The position numbers and the translations under genes were made by a program. A stretch of DNA of 64,000 nt from Enterobacter cloacae (GTDB lineage: Bacteria; Pseudomonadota; Gammaproteobacteria; Enterobacterales; Enterobacteriaceae), in the NCBI RefSeq assembly GCF_013375935.1, contig NZ_CP056117.1:3534001-3598000 (forward strand). Direction: 5' to 3'. Positions 29,638-37,323 of the stretch are shown here, in pieces. Under the pieces are notes generated by a model. That model made no database searches, was not told the DNA's origin, and saw only the letters and a list, made by a program, of their open reading frames with translations. Numbering within the stretch: position 1 is the first letter of the stretch; the number at the start of each line of letters is the position of its first letter.

Positions 29638-29690
29638 CTACTTTTTTCCCTACTCTATACTTTCAGTCTGACATCCGACCGGAGGTTTCT

Positions 29691-30362
29691 ATGTGTGGAC
29701 GTCTTGCTCAAGCCCAAACTCGTGAAGAATATCTGGCTTATCTGGCCGACGAAGCCGATCGTGACATTTCATATGACCCCGAGCCTATTGGCCGGTACAA
29801 CGTCGCGCCTGGTACTAAAGTCCTGCTTTTGAGCGAACGCGACGAGCTGCTGCATCTCGATCCTGTATTTTGGGGTTACGCACCAAGGTGGTGGGATAAA
29901 TCGCCACTGATTAACGCTCGTGTCGAAACTACAGCCACAAGCAGAATGTTAAAACCTCTCTGGCAGCATGGCCGGGCGATCTGCTTTGCGGATGGATGGT
30001 TCGAATGGAAGAAAGAAGGAGACAAGAAACAACCCTACTTTATTCACCGGGCCGACGGCCAACCGATATTCATGGCTGCGATCGGCAGTAGGCCGTTCGA
30101 ACGCGGCGACAAAGCTGAAGGTTTCCTCATCGTGACATCTGCAGCTGATAAAGGTCTGATCGATATTCATGACCGCCGGCCACTGGTTTTGTTACCGAAA
30201 GCTGCCAGGAAATGGATGCGTCACGATGTCGGTGGGAATGAAGCTGAAGAAATTACGATAAATGGTGCGGTGCCTGCAGAGAAGTTCATATGGCATCCTG
30301 TTACGCATGCAGTAGGAAATCCCAGAAAACAGGGAGCCGAGTTAATCGAGGCTGCCCATTAA
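29691..30362 (+). CDS. yedK: SRAP-family abasic-site DNA-protein crosslink protein YedK (HMCES)
   Basis: The 223-residue protein starts MCGRLAQAQTREEYLAYLAD. Cys2, exposed after Met removal, forms a thiazolidine with abasic sites in single-stranded DNA. Other SRAP signatures are GRYNVAPGTKVLLL, WGYAPRWWDKSPLINARVETTATSRM, CFADGWFEWKK with the catalytic Glu, and WHPVTHAVGN. It is close to E. coli YedK but lies inside the mobile element and may be a second, acquired copy. CCGGAGG precedes the start. Confidence 0.92.
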   Translation: MCGRLAQAQTREEYLAYLADEADRDISYDPEPIGRYNVAPGTKVLLLSERDELLHLDPVFWGYAPRWWDKSPLINARVETTATSRMLKPLWQHGRAICFADGWFEWKKEGDKKQPYFIHRADGQPIFMAAIGSRPFERGDKAEGFLIVTSAADKGLIDIHDRRPLVLLPKAARKWMRHDVGGNEAEEITINGAVPAEKFIWHPVTHAVGNPRKQGAELIEAAH

Positions 30363-30491
30363 TTACACAATATTAGCATGCACCTTTCTGCTAAATGCGT
30401 TAAAATATTTGCCATATATCTTTATTCACTTTTAGAAGTGTATTCAGTTAGATTTATGTTGCAAAACTAGTTCATCTTATTGAGGTAAGCA

Positions 30492-31301
30492 ATGACCAAA
30501 ATCAGTGAAAGATGGAAACATAATGGGATTACAAAAGGTTATTGTAATATTTGTGGTAAATATGACACACTCACTAAAGATCACGTCCCTCCCAAATGTG
30601 CTATAACTTTAGGTCCAGTTCTTCAGAAAACTGTCAGTGAATTTTTCAACACTCGTGAACCTGTTAAACCATTAAATGCCAAAAATGGTTCTTACTTTAG
30701 AACAATATGTAGCCAGTGTAATAATTATGTTTTAGGCGGTTATGATAAATCAATCGAACAAGTTACAAATTCCTTCAAAGAAAAATTAAACCAGCACATG
30801 ACTGGATTAATTACATCCCCATTCATTAATATCCCATTTGATAGTGTATCTTTTACTAAGGCCATGATTGGCCATATTTTATCAGCCACTTCCGTTGAGG
30901 ATTGTAAAAAAGAGCCTGTAGATAGCCCCTTTTATACTCCTTTGAAGGATTATGTCTTAGGAAAAAGTTCAAGCTTTGAGGATAGCCATGATATTTATTA
31001 TTGGTTTTATCCACATAGAATGCATATCTCAGCTCAAAGCGTGGCATTTATGAATGATGGGCACATTGCTTTCATCTGTGCGTTACATTTTTTCCCAATA
31101 GGTTTTATCATTACTAAAAAGAATGAAGGTACTTATCCTGCACACTCAACAAAACTTAACCTTAAAGATAAATCGCTCACATTTAATATGACACCGATAA
31201 ATTATGAATTTACCACTTTTCCCTTTGTTAGTCTTAAAGGAAACCAAATGTATGCCATGAGTAATGGGCACACTTGTGTAAGCTACCCAATAATAAAATA
31301 A
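30492..31301 (+). CDS. HNH-type zinc-finger protein, possible nuclease
   Basis: The 269-residue, AT-rich gene encodes an N-terminal treble-clef signature: CNICGKYDTLTKDHVPPKC, then after about 50 residues TICSQCNNYVLGGYDK. The CxxC...DH...PxxC...CxxCN order is that of HNH endonucleases and related proteins of mobile elements. The rest (about 90-269) is beta-rich and I do not recognise it. TGAGGTAAGC supports the start. Nuclease activity and any defence role are inference; the composition differs sharply from the backbone. Confidence 0.6.
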   Translation: MTKISERWKHNGITKGYCNICGKYDTLTKDHVPPKCAITLGPVLQKTVSEFFNTREPVKPLNAKNGSYFRTICSQCNNYVLGGYDKSIEQVTNSFKEKLNQHMTGLITSPFINIPFDSVSFTKAMIGHILSATSVEDCKKEPVDSPFYTPLKDYVLGKSSSFEDSHDIYYWFYPHRMHISAQSVAFMNDGHIAFICALHFFPIGFIITKKNEGTYPAHSTKLNLKDKSLTFNMTPINYEFTTFPFVSLKGNQMYAMSNGHTCVSYPIIK

Positions 31302-31439
31302 TAATTAATTGAGCGGAATTACTCAACGCTTACAATCTTTTCATATAATAGCTTATGTGAGTAGCATTTGCTACTCGCATAAGGATGAAACCGTATAAAA
31401 TTGAAGTCTATAAAAATAGAGACAAAGGCATAACTTCGG

Positions 31440-32111
31440 CTACGAATTTTTTAGCTTTATTTTCAGCGCTGCTATTTCTTGATCAATAACATTAAACCCT
31501 TCAGTAATAACCTGCCTCAATTCAGCATCAATATGCTTAATCCCTTGAGCATAATCAACCATAACCGCTATTTTAGCCTCATGCAACCTTTCGTACATTT
31601 CCTTGTCTTTATTGTTGTCAGCCATGTCAAAAAATATCTTTTCGTATTCTGCGATAAGCTGATTATTACCTTTAAAAGATTGTATGAGTGAACGGGCGTA
31701 GGTATAAATGTTAATTATTGAATCTCTTGCAGTATCATTCAATTTCGCAATTTCTCGTGCATTTTGTTCATAAAATATGAAATTATCTTCCCCAACAGGA
31801 AAACTTATTAGCAACATCCCACCAGGCTCAATTCTTTCAATGTGATACTGCATTCTTTTATTATAAATATTGATTAAAGTTGAAACCTCCCCTTTGATAC
31901 CTTTCAAAACAGATAACTGTAAATCAAGGGCATTTTTTTCGGCTTCTGCTCGAGTGATTTTAGCTTCACGATCAACACCTCGAAGCGTAAAAAAGCCACC
32001 AATAACCGCTCCAATTAAAGCGGTAATAAAGGACGACAACCATTCTGGTATACTATTTAAAAAAGCACTAGCATCACCCATTATACTCATTATGGCCCTC
32101 ACCATGGTCAA
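31440..32111 (-). CDS. Membrane-anchored protein with coiled-coil segment, function unknown
   Basis: The product of about 213-223 residues has one membrane helix near the N-terminus (WLSSFITALIGAVIGGFFTLRG) followed by a charged, helical cytoplasmic part (REAKITRAEAEKNALDLQLSVLKGI and DAELRQVITEGFNVIDQEIAALKIK). Several starts are possible (32111, 32090 or 32081). I do not recognise it. This small anchored-coiled-coil layout is common among accessory genes of phages and defence islands. It is convergent with the HNH gene and of similarly low GC. Confidence 0.5.
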   Translation of the reverse strand: MTMVRAIMSIMGDASAFLNSIPEWLSSFITALIGAVIGGFFTLRGVDREAKITRAEAEKNALDLQLSVLKGIKGEVSTLINIYNKRMQYHIERIEPGGMLLISFPVGEDNFIFYEQNAREIAKLNDTARDSIINIYTYARSLIQSFKGNNQLIAEYEKIFFDMADNNKDKEMYERLHEAKIAVMVDYAQGIKHIDAELRQVITEGFNVIDQEIAALKIKLKNS

Positions 32112-32232
32112 AGTTAAACACGATACACATATCCTAACCGATTATATTTTTCATTCCATGCAATATTTACTCCAGAATACACCCTATCGTTCATAGCCGC
32201 TATTGGTTGTGAATGGACATTCTTCCCCGGCC

Positions 32233-32500
32233 TCAACGAATTCTAGGAAGATCAGAGTACCTCGTCGTGTAACGTGGAGATAGTATTTCACGCTTCATCT
32301 GCCACTGCTGCTGAATGCCCTGTCCTGCAAAGTAGAGTGTGCCTTTCCAGCCTTTCGCGTTCAGATGATCGAGCACCTCCATCAATCTTTCGCTGCCCAA
32401 CCGTGGAGCGTACTCGTCGAACAAGTTCAATGCGCTACGCCCTGGCTAAAAAAGTCCCCCAGCATGATCCCTGCCTTTTGATAGCAGTGGCCATCCTTCT
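32233..32500 (-). pseudogene. umuC: C-terminal remnant of umuC (error-prone polymerase V subunit)
   Basis: The last 65 codons read MNLFDEYAPRLGSERLMEVLD, then YFAGQGIQQQWQMKREILSP and the UmuC terminus RYTTRYSDLPRIR. Upstream, in the next frame, KAGIMLGDFFSQGVA continues the same protein; joining them needs one inserted base near 32425. The first ~330 residues are gone. The upstream boundary is approximate. Such umuDC-type copies are frequent in phages and plasmids. Confidence 0.8.
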
Positions 32501-32656
32501 AGATTTTCTCTATTTAGGAGTTTTGATACGCTTTTTTTTTAACTTTTGCGCACCTAGCGGCATGTTTGCTGCACAATACAACAAATCTTCAAAGAACATG
32601 GGAGTACACTACCCAACAAACCACCCTAAGTAGGTTGGCCAGCTGGATGTGCTCTC

Positions 32657-33043
32657 ATGTCAATCATACTTGGTTATGGGAAGACTGAAGTACAGAAGAA
32701 GCGTTTTGTGTTTCTGCCGCGCCTGGGGACAAAAGATCCGGGTAAGTATTTTTCGACGCAGTCCATTACCGACCGCTGGGATGCCTCGGTGAAAAAGGCC
32801 GGTATTCGCCGACGCACGCCTTATCAGTCACGACACACTTACGCATGCTGGTCACTTGCGGCTGGAGCGAACCCTTCGTTCATCGCCAACCAGCTCGGGC
32901 ACTAAGACGCTGAAATGGTGTATCAGGTGTATTCGGCCTGGATCAAGGAGTTTGACGGTGAGCAGGTGGAGCTGTTAAACGAGCGGTTAGGGTTTGCCCC
33001 CAGCATGCCCCTGAAAACAAAATTATCTAAAATAAACCAATAA
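32657..33043 (+). pseudogene. Tyrosine recombinase (phage integrase) C-terminal remnant with an internal stop
   Basis: The reading KYFSTQSITDRWDASVKKAG, TPYQSRHTYACWSLAAGANP and FIANQLGH is the catalytic end of an enterobacterial phage integrase with the R and HxxR-type residues. A TAA at 32903-32905 interrupts it, and the frame continues with DAEMVYQVYSAWIKEFDG, carrying the nucleophilic Tyr, to a natural stop at 33043. The usual codon before DAEM is Lys (AAA or AAG), so a single change explains the stop. The first two thirds of the gene are absent. Confidence 0.82.
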
Positions 33044-33068
33044 TATCAACACCTTAAAGATATACCCA

Positions 33069-33090
33069 CTACTATAGGGGGGTATACTAC
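33069..33090. promoter_or_regulatory. Second FrmR-type operator (candidate attR)
   Basis: CTACTATA-GGGGGG-TATACTAC shares the exact 16-bp core TACTATAGGGGGGTAT (33070-33085) with the frmR operator. On the minus strand it is preceded by TTTACA-N18-TAGTAT, the same promoter geometry as at frmR. No frm gene follows it; minus-strand transcription would enter the integrase remnant. Confidence 0.75.
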
Positions 33091-33290
33091 CTCGCATGTT
33101 GCTCATCTGTAAACAAAAAGAAAGATATTTGAATTGAGCGTAACCCTTCCAAACGGTACAGACGATATTTACGGCATATGTTCTCCACCGCTGAGGCTAT
33201 TTAGCTCGTAATGTTAAAAATTTGCACTTATAACGCACGATGTGAACAGAAATAACATTTTCGTCACCTAACATAGTCGCGATAAACAAA

Positions 33291-33908
33291 ATGGTGGTGT
33301 TAATGATTGTACTAAAAAGCTTTTTATTCTTCGCTGGCGCAGCGGCCGCCTGCGCACTTGGCGTACTTTGCCTTTGGGTGGACATGCACTTTTTTGGTCA
33401 TGACATCCCTGAATTATCAATGACCGAAATCATGCAGGAAACGGTATTAGCGGCCATCGTATTTCTCCATTTTCGGCTCGCAAGGCTGTATGTTCCCATG
33501 CGCTACTGCAATATTCTCGTGGGAGGTTTTTTCCTGAGCATGTTAATTCGCGAGCTGGATGCCCTTTTCGATCTTATTTCTCACGGCAGCTGGGTGTGGT
33601 TCGCTCTTATTACCGCGCTGGCGTCCCTCATTCGCCCATTAATGCATTATCGTGAAACGCTGGACCAGCTGGCAAAATATACACAATCGCCGTGGTACGG
33701 CATTCTGCTGAGCGGCCTGCTGTGCGTGCTGGTCTTCTCCCGTCTGTTCGGCATGCAGGAGCTATGGCACGCCATCCTGGAGCATGGCTATATTCGCGTG
33801 GTGAAAAACGCCGTTGAGGAAGGTAGCGAAACGTTCGGCTATATGCTGTGCCTGGGCGCTTCCCTTGGCTATTACGCTACCTTTCGCCAACGCGAGGGTC
33901 GGAAATAA
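33291..33908 (+). CDS. Multi-pass inner membrane protein of unknown function
   Basis: The 205-residue product has about five to six hydrophobic segments, starting LKSFLFFAGAAAACALGVLC, with short charged loops (LARLYVPMRYCN, HYRETLDQLAKYT) and a basic C-terminus. I do not recognise the family; its alternation of helices and a central LIRELDALFDLI segment is not that of a known transporter. In-frame starts at 33291 and 33303 are both plausible and neither has a clear ribosome site. It is the first backbone gene to the right of the element. Confidence 0.6.
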   Translation: MVVLMIVLKSFLFFAGAAAACALGVLCLWVDMHFFGHDIPELSMTEIMQETVLAAIVFLHFRLARLYVPMRYCNILVGGFFLSMLIRELDALFDLISHGSWVWFALITALASLIRPLMHYRETLDQLAKYTQSPWYGILLSGLLCVLVFSRLFGMQELWHAILEHGYIRVVKNAVEEGSETFGYMLCLGASLGYYATFRQREGRK

Positions 33909-34145
33909 TCCGCTTTCCCGCTGCGTATGGGATCGTTATTTCGCGCTCGCGGCCGGCCTATATCCCGGCGCCCCTTTAAGACATTAACTTTCGTTAATTA
34001 AGGATACGTGTTTATTTCGTAGAAGGTCAGAGAGTGAAAGGTAGACATATCCTAAAAATGCGCAATCCGCTGCCGATTTCAGCGGTTTATCTCTCACTTC
34101 CGCCATCAGCGACTATCCTTAATCTACCAACAAAAGGAGGCAGGA

Positions 34146-34418
34146 ATGTCTGATATCGACGCTGATAAAAACGCTCAATACGCTGGCGATAAAGCCAAAA
34201 ACAAACTCGATGAATTGTCCGGCTCTGCGCAGCAGCAGTTTGGCGAGTTCGTTGATTCCCCTAAGCACCAGGTGAAGGGGGCGGCGAAAAAATACGCGGC
34301 CCAGGCCAGCGATGCCGTTTCGGACGTCACTGAAGCCGTCAGAAACAACCCGCTAACCGGCTTAATCGCCGCAGGTGCGGTTGGTATCGTCCTGGGGCTT
34401 TTGCTGGGACGTAAATAA
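34146..34418 (+). CDS. CsbD/YqjD-like small stress protein with C-terminal membrane anchor
   Basis: The 90-residue protein combines a CsbD-like hydrophilic helical part (DKAKNKLDELSGSAQQQFGEF, KHQVKGAAKKYAAQASDAV) with a C-terminal helix NPLTGLIAAGAVGIVLGLLLGRK, which resembles the tail anchor of ElaB/YqjD/YgaM proteins that tether ribosomes to the membrane in stationary phase. Function is inferred only. AAAGGAGGCAG is a strong ribosome site, and a terminator follows. The 237-bp gap before it has a hairpin CCGCTG-N7-CAGCGG near 34070. Confidence 0.65.
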   Translation: MSDIDADKNAQYAGDKAKNKLDELSGSAQQQFGEFVDSPKHQVKGAAKKYAAQASDAVSDVTEAVRNNPLTGLIAAGAVGIVLGLLLGRK

Positions 34419-34422
34419 CATC

Positions 34423-34445
34423 AGGCCCTCCGGGGCCTTTTTCTT
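34423..34445 (+). terminator. Terminator of the CsbD-like gene
   Basis: AGGCCC and GGGCCT form a stem with a short loop, followed by TTTTTCTTT, right after the stop codon. Confidence 0.8.
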
Positions 34446-34493
34446 TCTCCCTCTCCTTTCCTCCCCCCTAATTCTGATAGTTCTGGGGTCAAA

Positions 34494-34534
34494 TGTACGC
34501 TCTGTACAACAAACTTGTACAATTTCTATGTACA
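34494..34534. promoter_or_regulatory. TGTAC(A) half-site array upstream of ycgZ
   Basis: TGTAC occurs at 34494, and TGTACA at 34503, 34516 and 34529, the last two exactly 13 bp apart. TATAAAT at 34550 may be a -10. In E. coli this operon is repressed by the MerR-type BluR; the array is a candidate operator for a BluR homologue, by inference from position. Confidence 0.5.
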
Positions 34535-34602
34535 GATTTGACTAAATAGTATAAATTCCATTCCAGTGATGTTACACAATTGTTTGTTAACGGTGGAAAA
34601 TT

Positions 34603-34842
34603 ATGCGTCGCAACCATGCTCCCTCTACAGCAGAAAGCGCTATCACGTTGTATTTCAACAAAGATAACGTGCCAACACAGCAGGAAACGCTCGGCGCCAT
34701 TGTCAGTGAAATCATTAAAGAAAATGTACAACTGAGCAGAATGACAATTTGTACAAAGCTCTTACGCCGGATTGAGGAGTCACATTCCGACGTTGAGAAA
34801 GCACACTATAACGGTCTGATCGCCCTTTTCTTCGAGCGTTAA
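34603..34842 (+). CDS. ycgZ: YcgZ family connector protein
   Basis: The 79-residue protein is recognisable as YcgZ by SAITLYFNKDNVPTQQETLGAIVSEII, LSRMTICTKLLRRIE and YNGLIALFFER. In E. coli ycgZ-ymgA-ariR(ymgB) is induced by blue light and low temperature through BluR/BluF, and its products act through the Rcs phosphorelay to raise colanic acid and lower curli. This is the first gene of the same three-gene set. The bluR and bluF genes are not next to it here. Confidence 0.85.
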   Translation: MRRNHAPSTAESAITLYFNKDNVPTQQETLGAIVSEIIKENVQLSRMTICTKLLRRIEESHSDVEKAHYNGLIALFFER

Positions 34843-34960
34843 CCTGAACACTGTTTTTTAACTTACTAAGTTAGGCACGCTGAGCGAGAATAGCTATATC
34901 GAACGCGATGACTAACCCCATGCTACAGCCTGCCGCGTGTAGCAGAGTGAGATTGAAGCT

Positions 34961-35260
34961 ATGCATAGAACTAAATTTGAACGACTTAAAGATGACCTGA
35001 TTGGTGAGGCCGTTTTATCAATCCTGAAAGAGAACGGGCCGATTACCTTTGCGTCTCTTGCCAGTCGCCTCCGGGCAATGGCTACCGTTGAATCAAATGA
35101 CGAACGTAAAAATGCATTGGTTGCTGCTGAAGATGAAGTGCGCCAGCGCGTAACCGGCGTATCGCAGGATCGAGGAAGGGTCATAGGAGATTATGACATC
35201 GGCCGCATGCGCTCTCTCTTCAGCAAAACCACGCTTCTGGCCCCAGACAAGAAACACTAA
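34961..35260 (+). CDS. ymgA: YmgA family connector protein
   Basis: The 99-residue protein lies between ycgZ and ariR, as ymgA does in E. coli. The N-terminal part (LKDDLIGEAVLSILKENGPITFASLASRLRAMA) resembles the YmgA/AriR helical core. The C-terminal part (DIGRMRSLFSK) fits YmgA better than YcgZ. Identity rests partly on position. It lies 118 bp after ycgZ and 23 bp before the ariR start. Confidence 0.72.
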   Translation: MHRTKFERLKDDLIGEAVLSILKENGPITFASLASRLRAMATVESNDERKNALVAAEDEVRQRVTGVSQDRGRVIGDYDIGRMRSLFSKTTLLAPDKKH

Positions 35261-35283
35261 TATTAACCGACACGGTGACCACC

Positions 35284-35562
35284 ATGAGTAAAGCGCTTAG
35301 GCAGCAGACGTACAACTTTGAAGCACTGCACGATAAAGGACTGGCAGAACATTTCCTGAATGCGGGAACGCATCTCAGCGGTGAGGTTGAAGTATTAGGC
35401 TCTGCCATCCGCTGCATTATGCTGACCGGCGATAATCTTTCTAATAAAGAGATCATCCTGCAACTTATTCACGCTCTTGAAATTACGCCAGAGCCTGATG
35501 CCTGTGACGTTATTCGCAACACGCTTGAAATTGTGGTCGGTTTTACTCGTGATGATATCTGA
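35284..35562 (+). CDS. ariR: AriR/YmgB biofilm and acid-resistance regulator
   Basis: The 92-residue protein is close to E. coli AriR: GEVEVLGSAIRCIMLTGDNLSNKEIILQLIHALE and ACDVIRNTLEIVVGFTRDDI. AriR is a small dimeric helical protein linked to acid resistance and biofilm control. The ATG at 35284 is preferred; a GTG at 35275 would add three residues. A long hairpin terminator follows. Confidence 0.85.
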   Translation: MSKALRQQTYNFEALHDKGLAEHFLNAGTHLSGEVEVLGSAIRCIMLTGDNLSNKEIILQLIHALEITPEPDACDVIRNTLEIVVGFTRDDI

Positions 35563-35597
35563 GAACGGTCTGTATCAACGGTGAGTCTCCGTTTTAA

Positions 35598-35642
35598 ATG
35601 CTGGTGGTTAACAAAAGCCTGCTTTTATTGTTCCACCAGCAT
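35598..35642. terminator. Bidirectional terminator between ariR and the EAL gene
   Basis: ATGCTGGTGG pairs with CCACCAGCAT, and the inner AACAAAAG pairs with CTTTTATTGTT around CCTG, giving a long near-perfect hairpin between the two convergent genes. Confidence 0.75.
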
Positions 35643-35646
35643 ACCG

Positions 35647-37104
35647 CTAGCTAAATAATCGCACCATACGATCTAACTCTTCTTCTTTTACCGCCCGGGA
35701 AAAATAGTATCCCTGGAAGCGCTTAACGCCCAATGCGACAAGCTTTTCAAATTTTTCCTCGCTGTCCACCCCTTCCGCAACGCATTCCCCGCCCGTCAGA
35801 TCGCTATAAATCTGTATTGCCTTAATAATATTATATTCATTATCGTTAGCGACAAACGCCTCGACGATATCCCGGTCGAGCTTAAGACCATCAAAGTGAA
35901 CCTGTCTGACGGGAAACATGGCGTGATCTCGTGAAAAACAGTCATCCAGAAACAAACGACAGCCAGCGCTGCGTAAGCGCTGAAGCGTTTCGGGTATATT
36001 TTTATCCTTCGTGACGTCAACGGTTTCCGCTAATTCAAAGACAAGCTTATCGGCCCATTGCGTCTTAAGTAACATCTCAACGGCCTTTTTCGCCATGCCC
36101 GGCAGCGCGTTTCCGGACGCCAGCTGGGGCGGTATATTCACTGAAAAATAATATTTACCGTTGTATTTATTAATGCCGGATACGGCAGCGTGGATCGCCA
36201 GCGCCGTCAGCTTTAGCCATATTTCAGCGTTTTTTATACCGCTAAGAAACTGGCCCGGCTTAATAATTTCTCCGTTTTTATTCCAGCGCAGCAAAATTTC
36301 AAACCCTACCCCTTTTTTATCGCCGTCGGTAATAATCTGATATGCCGCAAAGATTTCCCGCTTGTGCAGCGCCTGTAATACCGCCACTTCCGCTTCTGAA
36401 AAGGCCTGCTGATTATCAGGCGCAATATAGACTTCATCCCTGAATACGCGCGAATCGTTAAACCACAGCCGAATAAGATGCAACTTGGTTAAACCCACCT
36501 TACGATGGCTATAGACGGTTTTATCCGACACCCCCAGCTTCACGCATAACGCCTTAATTGAAACCCCGCGATAAAAGTTCAGCAATACGTCCAGCTCACG
36601 CTTCGTTAAGCCATGCACATTTTCTTTTTCTCCATTATCGGGAACGTCACGCAAAAGGCGTGACGAACGTGCCTGGCCGCTCGAATTATTCGTTAACTTA
36701 TCTATGACCTCTGAAATATTCGCTATGCGGATCCTGGAGAGCATTTTTTTATTACTGACGAGGCTTTTCAGCGTGGCGTAGAGCCACCTTTCAGGCACTG
36801 CGCCATACAGCGTGACGCCGGAAACAGCGGGCAGCGCATTAAGAACGGATACCAGCCGCTTCAGGCTTTCAAGAAAGGCGGCAACGTCGCGACCAAGAAA
36901 AACAGAAATGGTAACTGATTGATTATATGCCATTTTACTCACATCAGCCGAACACACCTCATCCTCTTCAAAACGGAGGCGCGTGACGTTTACGCCACGG
37001 GCCTTAAGGAGCTGGCTGTACCCCTGGAAGGTAAAGGCGCAGGATGAAATAACAAATCGTTGCTCAGAACACGCGTCGTTCAGTGAAGATAAATGTTGAG
37101 GCAT
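35647..37104 (-). CDS. LuxR-type HTH and EAL domain protein
   Basis: The 485-residue protein has an N-terminal response-regulator-like region lacking an evident phospho-acceptor Asp, a LuxR/FixJ helix-turn-helix at about residues 165-210 (LTKRELDVLLNFYRGVSIKALCVKLGVSDKTVYSHRK) and a C-terminal EAL domain. EAL motifs are modified: ExLxRW (FEILLRW), NIPP, ELAE, LDD, LKLD, AEGV and QGYYF are kept, but the loop-6 motif DDFGTGYS is DDCFSRDH. It may therefore bind c-di-GMP or another partner without strong hydrolysis. AGGAGCAGG supports the start. It is convergent with ariR. Confidence 0.82.
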   Translation of the reverse strand: MPQHLSSLNDACSEQRFVISSCAFTFQGYSQLLKARGVNVTRLRFEEDEVCSADVSKMAYNQSVTISVFLGRDVAAFLESLKRLVSVLNALPAVSGVTLYGAVPERWLYATLKSLVSNKKMLSRIRIANISEVIDKLTNNSSGQARSSRLLRDVPDNGEKENVHGLTKRELDVLLNFYRGVSIKALCVKLGVSDKTVYSHRKVGLTKLHLIRLWFNDSRVFRDEVYIAPDNQQAFSEAEVAVLQALHKREIFAAYQIITDGDKKGVGFEILLRWNKNGEIIKPGQFLSGIKNAEIWLKLTALAIHAAVSGINKYNGKYYFSVNIPPQLASGNALPGMAKKAVEMLLKTQWADKLVFELAETVDVTKDKNIPETLQRLRSAGCRLFLDDCFSRDHAMFPVRQVHFDGLKLDRDIVEAFVANDNEYNIIKAIQIYSDLTGGECVAEGVDSEEKFEKLVALGVKRFQGYYFSRAVKEEELDRMVRLFS

Positions 37105-37323
37105 AACCTGCTCCTGAGAATGAAGATGTCATTCCCGCTGGGGATGAAAATCAATAATTCGCGTTGCACAACATTATTTTACCGCACCCCCTAAGGTTAA
37201 TAAACCGTTATCAATGTTAAGTACCGGAACATCTTTGGGTTAATCAACCGGCGCATCCATAAGCCGTATAAATATAACTTTCTTTTCATATAACGTAAGT
37301 ATCCGGGACTTTCTCAAGGTATA

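Larger units (their letters stand above)
29356..33085. mobile_element. Degenerate integrative element inserted in the frm operator
   Basis: A 3.7-kb segment is bounded by two exact copies of TACTATAGGGGGGTAT. Inside are yedK, an HNH-type gene, a membrane/coiled-coil gene, a frameshifted umuC end and a tyrosine-recombinase end with a premature stop next to the right repeat. Base composition is clearly more AT-rich than the flanks, mainly at 30.4-32.2 kb. The integrase remnant beside the right repeat and the SOS-type cargo suggest a decayed prophage or satellite. Excision machinery is no longer complete, so it is probably fixed. Confidence 0.65.

Noticed and set aside
29641..29690. LexA box before yedK
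   Set aside because: CTCTATACTTTCAG has the wrong spacing for CTG-N10-CAG.
33909..34145. Possible small RNA before the CsbD-like gene (inverted repeats TTAAC-N4-GTTAA and CCGCTG-N7-CAGCGG)
   Set aside because: The hairpins lack a convincing promoter and T-run pair, so I could not support a transcript.
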